From positions 1 to 5,490 of the forward strand of contig PMBW01000080.1 in assembly GCA_003153075.1 (NCBI GenBank): a stretch of DNA of 5,490 bases, in the 5' to 3' direction. Position 1 is the stretch's first letter. The number at the start of each line of letters is the position of its first letter. Source of the stretch: Dehalococcoidia bacterium. GTDB lineage: Bacteria > Chloroflexota > Dehalococcoidia > Dehalococcoidales > Fen-1064. The notes beneath the pieces are model-generated. The model worked only from the letters and a program-made list of their open reading frames with translations, did not search any database and was not told where the DNA came from. Position numbers and translations under genes: made by a program. Below, in pieces: positions 1 through 5,000 of the stretch.

Positions 1-33
1 TCCAATATGTTATGGCCCCTTACAGCGTCAGTT

Positions 34-62
34 TTGCATTCAAGCTTGCTATGTTGTATAAT
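34..62 (+). promoter_or_regulatory. sigma70-type promoter for the zinc-ribbon gene
   Basis: TTGCAT (34-39) and a perfect TATAAT (57-62) are separated by 17 bases, the ideal spacing for a housekeeping sigma factor. Transcription would begin near 69 and give a leader of about 95 bases that contains the hairpin at 121-166. A second TATAAT lies at 98-103, but its best -35 (TTGCAG, 72-77) is 20 bases away, so it would be a weaker start site if used at all. Called from consensus match only. Confidence 0.55.
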
Positions 63-120
63 ATTAAATAGTTGCAGTTTAGGTTATTAATGCTTTTTAT
101 AATCCAAGTAGATTTATAGT

Positions 121-166
121 ATAGATGACCAGAACTCTAACAATATATTAAGAGGAGGTCATCTAT
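121..166 (+). promoter_or_regulatory. 5' leader hairpin sequestering the RBS and start codon
   Basis: ATAGATGACC (121-130) is a perfect 10-bp inverted repeat of GGTCATCTAT (157-166). The right arm takes in the last two G of the Shine-Dalgarno sequence (AGAGGAGG, 151-158) and the first two bases of the ATG at 165. A second short helix, CTCT (135-138) with AGAG (151-154), would pair the rest of the Shine-Dalgarno and leave an A+T-only apical loop (139-150). In this fold nearly the whole ribosome entry site is closed. That suggests translational control, for example a thermosensor-like switch or a site opened by a protein or helicase. The pairing is seen directly; the regulatory role is inferred. 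Confidence 0.5.
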
Positions 167-482
167 GAGTTTTCAGGAAAAGACAATCCAGTGCTTTGAT
201 TGCGGCGCCGCGTTCGCATTCACGACTGAGGAGCAAGAGTTTTTCTCATCGAAGGGCTACACTAATGAGCCGAAACGCTGCCCCGCATGCCGTCAGGCAC
301 GGAAAGAACGACAGGGCACCAGCACTTACCAGAGAAGTAACACCAGCTACCAGTCCCAACGCCAAATGTTCCCCGCTACGTGTTCCCGCTGTGGTAAAAC
401 TACTGAAGTTCCGTTCGAACCCAGAGAAGGCAGACCGGTATATTGCCGGGATTGCTACAGCACGGTAAAAGTAAGCCGCTAA
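165..482 (+). CDS. small protein with two zinc-ribbon domains (zf-trcl type)
   Basis: This encodes a 105-residue soluble protein with four CxxC pairs forming two predicted zinc ribbons. The first uses C10/C13 and C39/C42, with the stretch EEQEFFSSKGYTNEPKRC that is characteristic of the 'probable zinc-binding domain' family (zf-trcl). The second uses C73/C76 and C94/C97 (CSRCGK and YCRDCY). A polar, Gln/Ser/Tyr-rich linker (about 50-68) joins them. There is no signal peptide or membrane segment. The start is set by AGAGGAGG six bases upstream of the ATG. The biochemical role of these proteins is unknown; zinc ribbons of this kind usually bind nucleic acid or protein partners. The gene lies just upstream of an RNA helicase on the same strand, so an RNA-related role is plausible but inferred. 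The fold is confident, the function is not. Confidence 0.9.
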   Translation: MSFQEKTIQCFDCGAAFAFTTEEQEFFSSKGYTNEPKRCPACRQARKERQGTSTYQRSNTSYQSQRQMFPATCSRCGKTTEVPFEPREGRPVYCRDCYSTVKVSR

Positions 483-493
483 ACCGGTATTAA

Positions 494-532
494 TAGTAAG
501 CACGGTCAGGGAACCCCTGGCTGTGCTTATTA
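494..532 (+). terminator. strong intercistronic hairpin, possible terminator or attenuator
   Basis: The arms at 494-510 and 516-532 pair over 17 positions, including three G-T wobbles, around a 5-base loop (GAACC). The core pairs are TAAGCAC with GTGCTTA and TCAGG with CCTGG. It begins 12 bases after the zinc-ribbon stop codon. The sequence beyond it (CTAAATGCAAAAAC) lacks a proper U-run, so termination may be incomplete. It could instead protect the 3' end of the upstream message or set the ratio between the two genes. Confidence 0.5.
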
Positions 533-539
533 CTAAATG

Positions 540-600
540 CAAAAACAATGTTTCAACAACAAACAACACAAAGTCGATCCACAAATCTTACACAATCACG
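540..600 (+). promoter_or_regulatory. C-rich, G-poor leader upstream of the helicase gene
   Basis: This 61-base stretch contains 17 C but only 4 G and is dominated by CAA/ACA repeats, so it should be nearly unstructured. That composition resembles Rho-loading sites or single-stranded landing regions. I found no convincing promoter between the two genes, so the helicase is probably reached by read-through past the hairpin at 494-532. No specific rut motif can be proven from one sequence. Confidence 0.25.
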
Positions 601-622
601 TTAATTATATTTTAGGAGTTTA

Positions 623-1855
623 ATGAGTTTCGAGTCTTTCAATTTTCATCCGAGCGTAATGGCCGGTGTCCAGGCGCAAGGATACACCACCCCTACACCA
701 ATTCAAGAGCAAGCTATCCCCCCGATAATGGAGGGGAAAGATGTTATCGGGCTGGCGCAGACCGGCACTGGTAAAACAGCCGCCTTTGCGCTGCCGATAT
801 TAAACCGTTTAGCTCAGGGCAAGCGCGGTCAACTGCGCGCCCTCGTTATTTCACCCACGCGTGAACTGGCCGAGCAGATCTGCGATTCATTCACGGATTT
901 AGGCAAGAAAACCGGTTTGCGCAATGTCGCTATTTACGGCGGCGTGGGAAAAGAAATGCAAATCCGGAAACTGCGCAACGGCGCCGAAATCGCCGTCGGC
1001 TGTCCCGGCCGTTTGCTTGATCACCTCTACCAGGGCGACCTTGATCTATCCAAACTGGAGATCCTGGTTATCGATGAAGCCGACCGCATGTTTGACATGG
1101 GCTTCCTGCCGGACATCAAGCGTATCCTTGAATGCATTTTACAGCCGCGGCAGACGCTGCTTTTCTCCGCCACGATGCCTGATGATATCCGGCGTCTGGT
1201 AAAAGAAGTGCTGCGTAATCCGGTGACCATCCAGATCGGTCGTTCCGCTCCGGCAGCATCCGTATCGCACGCCTTATACCCCGTTCAGCAAAACCTGAAA
1301 ACAGCTTTGTTGATCGAACTTTTATACCGGACAAAGACCGATTCAGTGCTGGTATTTGTGCGCACCAAGCACCGCGTCGAACGTCTGGCCGAACAACTGC
1401 ACCGGGACGGCTATAATGTCGCCTCTTTGCAGGGTAATCTTACCCAGAGCAGGCGTCAGGCAGCGCTGGACGGTTTCCGTTCGGGAGCTGTGAAAATTCT
1501 GGTAGCGACTGATATTGCTGCCCGCGGTATCGATGTATCCAACATCTCGCATGTCATTAACTACGATATGCCGGAGAATTCGGATGCTTATATTCACCGC
1601 ATCGGGCGGACAGGGCGCGTCGAGGAAACCGGCGAAGCATTTACATTCATCACCCACGAAGACATGGCAACGGTCCGCGACATCGAGAGAGTGCTCGGCA
1701 AACCGATCGAACGCCGTACGCTGGAAGGTTTTGATTACAAAACCCAGGCGTCGGACAAAGCGGAACGCCGCACCCCGGGTCCGGCAAAAAGGGCTCCTTT
1801 CCGCAGGCCCGGCACAGGGCGCAAACCCCAGTACGCAGGGAGCAGAAGCAATTAG
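623..1855 (+). CDS. rhlE: DEAD-box ATP-dependent RNA helicase, RhlE type
   Basis: A cytoplasmic ATP-dependent RNA helicase of 410 residues that unwinds short RNA duplexes, typically in ribosome assembly, RNA decay or cold adaptation. All core motifs are intact: Q-motif region (GYTTPTPIQEQAIP, 20-33), Walker A AQTGTGKT (45-52), PTRELAEQ (78-85), CPGRLLD (127-133), DEAD (151-154), SAT (182-184), the strand-IV VLVFVRTKH (242-250), ATDIAARGID (295-304) and HRIGRTGR (325-332). The MSFESFNFHP start, the DEADRMFDMGF context and the short basic C-terminal tail (about 378-410, rich in Arg, Lys and Pro) fit the RhlE subgroup. The tail would bind RNA nonspecifically. The ATG is preceded by AGGAG (614-618) at a short 4-base spacing. 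The gene is probably cotranscribed with the zinc-ribbon gene. The family assignment is very secure; the exact subgroup name is less so. Confidence 0.95.
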   Translation: MSFESFNFHPSVMAGVQAQGYTTPTPIQEQAIPPIMEGKDVIGLAQTGTGKTAAFALPILNRLAQGKRGQLRALVISPTRELAEQICDSFTDLGKKTGLRNVAIYGGVGKEMQIRKLRNGAEIAVGCPGRLLDHLYQGDLDLSKLEILVIDEADRMFDMGFLPDIKRILECILQPRQTLLFSATMPDDIRRLVKEVLRNPVTIQIGRSAPAASVSHALYPVQQNLKTALLIELLYRTKTDSVLVFVRTKHRVERLAEQLHRDGYNVASLQGNLTQSRRQAALDGFRSGAVKILVATDIAARGIDVSNISHVINYDMPENSDAYIHRIGRTGRVEETGEAFTFITHEDMATVRDIERVLGKPIERRTLEGFDYKTQASDKAERRTPGPAKRAPFRRPGTGRKPQYAGSRSN

Positions 1856-1884
1856 TCTTTCTTAATCCAGGGCAATAGCTTCAT

Positions 1885-1934
1885 AAGGTGGGCAAAGTCG
1901 AGATGGGATCAAGACCAAACCCACCTTTCTTTTT
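1885..1934 (+). terminator. probable intrinsic terminator after the helicase gene
   Basis: AAGGTGGG (1885-1892) pairs perfectly with CCCACCTT (1920-1927) and is followed by TTTCTTTTT (1926-1934). The 27-base loop is longer than usual but may itself fold through GTC (1897-1899) and GAC (1913-1915). Its place 30 bases past the helicase stop supports the call. Confidence 0.5.
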
Positions 1935-2144
1935 ACCCGAAATCCAATAACCAAATTTCCAATGAATACTAAACACTACAAGGCATCGAAGATACCATTT
2001 AATTAATTGACTGCCGCAGAAGAAGATGGATCGGGAGTATTATTCGATGTGTTTTGAGTGAACGGCATCGCGTTCATCGTTTCTTATTTGGTCTTTTATA
2101 TTTGTTTGTAATTTGTAAATTGGAGTTTGGAATTTATCACGGTG
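1935..2144. other. A+T-rich spacer with CAAATT-type low-complexity repeats
   Basis: No credible gene is seen here. On the left, 1941-1970 is rich in AAATCCAATAACCAAATTT-type words. On the right, 2083-2137 carries the reverse-complement style (TTATTTGG, ATTTGTAAATTGG, TTTGGAATTTA). The two halves are diverged inverted copies of the same low-complexity sequence flavour rather than exact repeats. Between them is a small hairpin, TGAACG (2059-2064) with CGTTCA (2071-2076), followed by a T-rich run. This kind of sequence is common in intergenic regions of several environmental bacterial lineages and may be an old repeat remnant. Confidence 0.35.
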
Positions 2145-2173
2145 TGGATATATTCCCGCCTTACGTATATAAT
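2145..2173 (+). promoter_or_regulatory. promoter of the SDR/5alpha-reductase operon, likely leaderless
   Basis: A perfect TATAAT (2168-2173) lies 17 bases after TGGATA (2145-2150), which matches the -35 consensus at four of six positions. The expected start of transcription (about 2180-2182) coincides with the ATG at 2182. No Shine-Dalgarno is present in AATAAACACTT just upstream, which fits a leaderless message. An alternative, TTGGAA (2127-2132) with TATATT (2149-2154) at 16 bases, would give a leader of about 20 bases that also lacks an SD. Confidence 0.5.
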
Positions 2174-2181
2174 AAACACTT

Positions 2182-3186
2182 ATGACAGTAGTCGTAACCG
2201 GCGCATCCGGACACATTGGCCTGAATCTGGTCAGGGCGCTCACGGCGGATAAACAAAACGTCCGCTCGCTGGTGCATGTCAACCGGAAACCTGTGGAAGG
2301 GCTGGGGGCGGAAATCGTTCGCGCGGATGTCTCCGACGTGCAATCTTTAGCCAAAGCCTTTCAGGGCGCGGACATAGTTTATCACCTGGCTGGCGTTATT
2401 TCCATCGTTAACACTGAATGGCCGCTGGTAGAAAAAATCAATGTGCAGGGCGTCCGCAATGTCATTGAGGCTTGTCGTCGCAGCGGCGTGAGACGGCTGG
2501 TTCATTTCAGTTCCATTCATGCTATTCAGCAGGAACCGCGGGATGTGCCCGTTGATGAATCACGTCCTTTGATAGAAGGCCGCAGGTATCCGCCTTACGA
2601 CCGTTCTAAAGCAGCGGGGCAGTGGGAAGTGCGAAAAGCAGTCGCGGATGGTCTGGACGCCGTCATTGTAAATCCTACCGGTGTTTTCGGTCCTTATGAT
2701 TATCAGCCCTCGTTTTTTGGTTCCGCTTTACTGGGAATGGCTAACGGCAAGATGCCGGCGCTGGTCAACGGCGGGTTTGACTGGGTGGATGCGCGTGACG
2801 TGGCGCAGGGCGCAATTCTAGCTGCTAAAAAAGCCCCCGCTGGCTCTGAGTATCTTTTATCCGGTCATTGGGTGTCCATGCCGGACATAGCTAAAGTAAT
2901 GAGGGAAATTTCGGACGCTTCGATTACCGGTTTTGTCTGCCCGATGCCGGTAGCGCGTTTCGGAGCGACTTTTGCCACGCTCTACAGCCGTCTGGCGAAG
3001 AAAAGGGCAATATATACCAGCGTCTCGATGAATGCGTTGAAGAGCAATCATAATATCAGCCATGACAAAGCCGCCCGCGAGTTGGGGTATCAACCGCGTC
3101 CATTTAGAGAAACACTCACAGATACCTTGGAATGGTTTGCAGAAAACGGTGACTTAAAATGCTCGTTAAATCGGAAAAATGGTTAG
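2182..3186 (+). CDS. NAD(P)-dependent extended short-chain dehydrogenase (3beta-HSD / DFR-like)
   Basis: A 334-residue extended SDR that would oxidise or reduce a hydroxyl/keto group, or epimerise a sugar, using a nicotinamide cofactor in the cytoplasm. A Rossmann fold starts at residue 2 with the glycine motif TGASGHIG (6-13). The strand-4 motif is YHLAG (67-71), the active-site serine region is FSSIHA (109-114), and the catalytic YxxxK is Y139-D-R-S-K143. NPTGVFGPYD (164-173) and FDWVDARDVAQG (199-210) are typical of the group holding dihydroflavonol reductases, 3beta-hydroxysteroid dehydrogenases and HpnA-type proteins. The end of the second strand (LVHVNRK) lacks the acidic residue usual in NAD enzymes and is followed by basic residues, so NADP(H) is likely. 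The C-terminal ELGYQPRPF (300-308) is also typical. It overlaps the 5alpha-reductase by 8 bases, implying coupled translation and a shared pathway. A steroid-like substrate is suggested by that neighbour, not by the sequence alone; a nucleotide-sugar substrate remains possible. Confidence 0.88.
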   Translation: MTVVVTGASGHIGLNLVRALTADKQNVRSLVHVNRKPVEGLGAEIVRADVSDVQSLAKAFQGADIVYHLAGVISIVNTEWPLVEKINVQGVRNVIEACRRSGVRRLVHFSSIHAIQQEPRDVPVDESRPLIEGRRYPPYDRSKAAGQWEVRKAVADGLDAVIVNPTGVFGPYDYQPSFFGSALLGMANGKMPALVNGGFDWVDARDVAQGAILAAKKAPAGSEYLLSGHWVSMPDIAKVMREISDASITGFVCPMPVARFGATFATLYSRLAKKRAIYTSVSMNALKSNHNISHDKAARELGYQPRPFRETLTDTLEWFAENGDLKCSLNRKNG

Positions 3187-3952
3187 TGAGCGCATGATCA
3201 ACGGACCAACATTTTATAACGACTTGCTATTGTTTTCGTTTCTACTGGCGGTGGTGGTTTTTATCGCCCTGTTTTTCTTTTCCGCTCCCTACGGACGGCA
3301 CGTCCGCAAAGGATGGGGGCCGGGCATCAGAAACAAACTGGCCTGGGTGGTGATGGAAGCGCCGTCGCCGTTACTCTTTGCGGCCTGCTTTTTACTTGGT
3401 GACAACCGTGGGGTTGTGCCGCTGGTATTTCTGGGGTTGTGGGAAGCCCATTATCTGCACCGCGCGTTCATTTATCCCTTCAGCCTGCGCGGCGACCGGA
3501 AATTCCCCATTCTCGTTATCAGTTTCGGGTTTATTTTCAACTGGATGAATGCCTATCTGAATGGGCACTATATTTTTACGCTTGCAACCCAATATACCGC
3601 GAAGTGGCTGACTGACCCCCGTTTCATTGCCGGTTTGACGCTGTTTGTGGCCGGGTATTTGATCAACCGCTCCTCGGACGGCATTTTACATAGCCTGCGC
3701 GCGCCGGGTGAAACCGGATACAAGATCCCGCAAAAAGGTTTTTACCGCTGGATTTCCTGTCCGAATTACCTGGGGGAGATCGTGGTCTGGAGCGGCTGGG
3801 CTTTAGCGACCTGGTCGTTGCCCGGGCTGGCGTTCGCAGTATGGACGATTGCCAATCTGGCGCCGCGCGCCCGCTCCAATCACATGTGGTACCGGCAGAC
3901 CTTCCCGGATTATCCCGCCGAACGTAAAGCGCTGGTGCCCAGGGTGTGGTGA
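3179..3952 (+). CDS. membrane 3-oxo-5-alpha-steroid 4-dehydrogenase (steroid 5alpha-reductase) family protein
   Basis: An integral membrane reductase of 257 residues, the same length class as human SRD5A2 and plant DET2. These enzymes use NADPH to reduce a C=C bond conjugated to a ketone, such as 3-oxo-delta4 steroids to 5alpha products. Hydrophobic segments lie near 14-34, 52-74, 79-98, 109-127, 147-163 and 203-228. As I recall the SRD5A2 sites, the catalytic pair E57/Y91 corresponds here to E60 (VVMEAPSP) and Y92 (EAHYLHRAFIYP). The NADPH contacts N160, D164, R171, N193, E197, R227 and Y235 correspond to N163, D167, R174, N196, E200, R230 and Y238. The block GETGYKIPQKGFYRW...CPNYLGE, then ALATWSLP and a YPAERKALVP end, is the family hallmark. 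The Shine-Dalgarno is weak and the start relies on overlap with the SDR; ATG at 3194 is an alternative. The true substrate (steroid, sterol-like or other polyprenoid enone) is unknown. Confidence 0.92.
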   Translation: MVSERMINGPTFYNDLLLFSFLLAVVVFIALFFFSAPYGRHVRKGWGPGIRNKLAWVVMEAPSPLLFAACFLLGDNRGVVPLVFLGLWEAHYLHRAFIYPFSLRGDRKFPILVISFGFIFNWMNAYLNGHYIFTLATQYTAKWLTDPRFIAGLTLFVAGYLINRSSDGILHSLRAPGETGYKIPQKGFYRWISCPNYLGEIVVWSGWALATWSLPGLAFAVWTIANLAPRARSNHMWYRQTFPDYPAERKALVPRVW

Positions 3953-4057
3953 TCATTAGTAGCATTCTTGTCAATTCAAAGTATAACCAAAAAGAAATAA
4001 TCGAAACAATCCGGCTGCTTGAAGAAAAATTACTCCGCCCGGACGTGCGGCATTCGG

Positions 4058-4062
4058 CTATA
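4058..4062. repeat. left 5-bp target-site duplication (CTATA)
   Basis: CTATA here matches CTATA at 4509-4513, directly flanking the element between them. Five bases alone could match by chance. The call gains weight because the copies abut the inverted terminal AGACTGC/GCAGTCT and because deleting one copy with the element restores the interrupted reading frame. Confidence 0.55.
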
Positions 4063-4182
4063 TAGACTGCCAATTTAGTGTCTTTTTTCAATTATTTCGA
4101 TGTTGCCCATCATCTCCCTGGGGTTGTCCGAAAATATTCATTGGTAACGATTAATATGTACGTTTTAACTGCGGTCTATCTT

Positions 4183-4200
4183 TTTTAGCTGCAGCTAAAA
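4183..4200. repeat. 18-bp perfect palindrome
   Basis: TTTTAGCTG followed directly by its reverse complement CAGCTAAAA. With no spacer it could form a cruciform, bind a dimeric protein, or give a hairpin whose own arm supplies a U-run. It lies inside the insertion element. Confidence 0.7.
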
Positions 4201-4208
4201 GAACCTCC

Positions 4209-4232
4209 GACTTTCTTCTAAGTCAGAAAGTC
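4209..4232. repeat. inverted repeat with two alternative pairings
   Basis: GACTTTC (4209-4215) pairs with GAAAGTC (4226-4232). The same left arm GACTT (4209-4213) can instead pair with AAGTC (4220-4224). The two hairpins are mutually exclusive. Part of the insertion element; no function is assigned. Confidence 0.45.
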
Positions 4233-4303
4233 TCCGGAAGTATTTCGCTGAAAATGACTCAAGATTCCTCCCGCACATCCTTTTGGAAAATAATAGAAGT
4301 GTG

Positions 4304-4422
4304 GGATTGCTGACGATCAGGTTGTGTCTTTGCTTCGAATGGCAATGCAAAGTATCTCCGGTTTTAAACCTGCGAGGAATGACAGAACGGTTTTGTCATT
4401 ATCGGGCTTGACCCGACAATCC
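4304..4422. repeat. nested dispersed repeat-like segment (GGATTG...CAATCC)
   Basis: GGATTG (4304-4309) and CAATCC (4417-4422) bound a segment with several hairpins: CTTTGC (4328-4333) with GCAAAG (4347-4352), AATGACAGAA (4378-4387) with TTTTGTCATT (4391-4400, one G-T pair), and TCGGG (4402-4406) with CCCGA (4412-4416). Words such as GCGAGGAATGACA and TCGGGCTTGACCCGA are typical of small intergenic repeats spread through many environmental bacterial genomes. It seems to be part of, or nested in, the 446-bp element. Confidence 0.45.
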
Positions 4423-4508
4423 AGGTAATTTCGGACAGTCTCAGGTCTGCAGGGATTTCTCCTTTTTACCGCTGTGTATTTGTGAGCGCTTACTTTATCA
4501 GCAGTCTC

Positions 4509-4513
4509 CTATA
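4509..4513. repeat. right 5-bp target-site duplication (CTATA)
   Basis: Second copy of CTATA, directly after the right terminal GCAGTCTC and before GGTGTG, where the interrupted DUF4440-like frame resumes. Confidence 0.55.
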
Positions 4514-4651
4514 GGTGTGTAAGCTCTGCTGGCGGATGATCTTGTGGAGTTTCCATCTGGAAAGTGATTGATAACCTGTGGCATATCGTGTTTCATCAGG
4601 GGACTGTTATAGACAAGTAGTATATCTGAAATTCAAAAGATAAGCTGTTTT

Positions 4652-4993
4652 CTATTTCACCATGACCATCATCATTTTAAAAGGCTTGACAGCTTTCAGC
4701 GAGTGGGGATTTTTCGCGGGGATGGTGATCATCTCACCGGCGTTTAATATGTAGGATTTGCCCGCTACGACAAGATCGGCCTGGCCTTCCAGAATTGAGA
4801 TCATGATATCGAACGGGGCAGTGTGCGCAGGTAATGCCTGTCCTTTGGCAAAAGCAAACAGGATTATAGTTCCGGTCTCCTTATCAATCAGTGTTTTACT
4901 GGCGACCGCGCCTGCCTGATAATCAACAGCGTCAACCAATTTGTCAATGCGTGCCAACGTGTCGTTTTCCGGCTGTTTATTGCTGTCTGCCAT
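4652..4993 (-). CDS. small single-domain cupin protein
   Basis: A 113-residue cytoplasmic protein consisting of one cupin beta-barrel after a short polar N-terminus. Cupin motif 1 is seen as G51-QALPAH57-TAPFD62 followed by ISILEGQADL, and motif 2 as G86-EMITIPAKNPH97. In the classical metal-binding set the second His and the Glu of motif 1 are replaced here (Ala59; Asp62 nearby). That HTAPFD form is, as I recall, usual for this group of small bacterial cupins, so metal binding is uncertain. No enzyme activity or ligand can be assigned. The start is set by AGGAGG seven bases upstream of the ATG and by a well-formed promoter. It is transcribed toward the 5alpha-reductase operon (convergent), with no clear intrinsic terminator past its stop. 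Confidence 0.88.
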   Translation of the reverse strand: MADSNKQPENDTLARIDKLVDAVDYQAGAVASKTLIDKETGTIILFAFAKGQALPAHTAPFDIMISILEGQADLVVAGKSYILNAGEMITIPAKNPHSLKAVKPFKMMMVMVK

Positions 4994-5000
4994 CTCTCTG

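Larger units (their letters stand above)
4063..4508. mobile_element. MITE-like non-autonomous insertion element (446 bp)
   Basis: The left end TAGACTGCCAATTTAGT and the reverse complement of the right end, GAGACTGCTGATAAAGT, agree at 12 of 17 positions, with AGACTGC exact. A second, subterminal inverted pair is TGTCCGAAA (4125-4133) with TTTCGGACA (4429-4437), lying at similar distances (62 and 71 bases) from each end. No transposase or other ORF of note is inside, so mobility would need enzymes acting in trans. The flanking CTATA copies and the split gene on both sides mark the boundaries. I do not recognise the parent insertion-sequence family. Confidence 0.6.
3949..4620 (+). pseudogene. 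DUF4440/SnoaL-like (NTF2-fold) gene, split by an insertion and decayed
   Basis: A GTG at 3949 overlaps the 5alpha-reductase TGA (GTGA), as in a coupled operon. It opens 38 codons (3949-4062) ending in ETIRLLEEKLLRPDVRHSAI, which resembles the first helix of DUF4440 proteins, before a TAG. About 460 bases on, 4526-4552 reads LLADDLVEF, the conserved core that follows that helix in the family. Joining base 4062 to base 4514 keeps one frame: ...HSAI-GV-stop-ALLADDLVEFPSG. The in-frame TAA (4520-4522) may derive from GAA. A frame change near 4561 then gives KVIDNLWHIVFHQ and a stop at 4618-4620; the rest of the domain is absent. I therefore read this as a gene broken by the element at 4063-4508 and then decayed. 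The family call rests on remembered family motifs. The 38-codon piece may still be translated as a peptide. Confidence 0.65.

Noticed and set aside
72..103. Second promoter TTGCAG...TATAAT upstream of the zinc-ribbon gene
   Set aside because: The 20-base spacer is outside the usual range. The promoter at 34-62 has ideal spacing, so this was not listed separately.
1343..1657. 104-codon minus-strand open frame inside the helicase gene
   Set aside because: Fully antisense to conserved helicase motifs IV-VI; its sequence resembles no family.
1871..1927. Possible riboswitch-like fold (GGGCAAAG, GGTGGG)
   Set aside because: The cyclic-di-GMP-type landmarks do not line up, and the position right after a stop codon with a T-run fits a terminator better.
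2040..2354. 104-codon minus-strand open frame over the SDR promoter
   Set aside because: It is antisense to the SDR start and its promoter, with no SD and a low-complexity C-terminus.
4064..4088. AGAC...GTCT hairpin followed by TTTTTT as terminator of the 5alpha-reductase operon
   Set aside because: The stem is only 4 bp with a 12-base loop, and its left arm is the terminal repeat of the element.
3663..4091. 142-codon minus-strand open frame
   Set aside because: It lies largely antisense to the confidently identified 5alpha-reductase, has an Arg/Ser/Pro-rich composition typical of shadow frames, and has no recognisable domain.
4075..4137. Minus-strand stretch reading IFSDNPREMMGNIEIIEKRH then stop
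   Set aside because: It looks coding-like, but it is only 20 codons, has no upstream extension (a stop precedes it) and lies inside the insertion element. It may be a captured fragment; not enough to call.
4481..4494. TGTGAGCGCTTACT, close to a LacI/CcpA-type operator
   Set aside because: It matches the cre-like pattern at nearly all positions, but it sits at the inner right end of the insertion element, far from any promoter. Chance or element structure is more likely.
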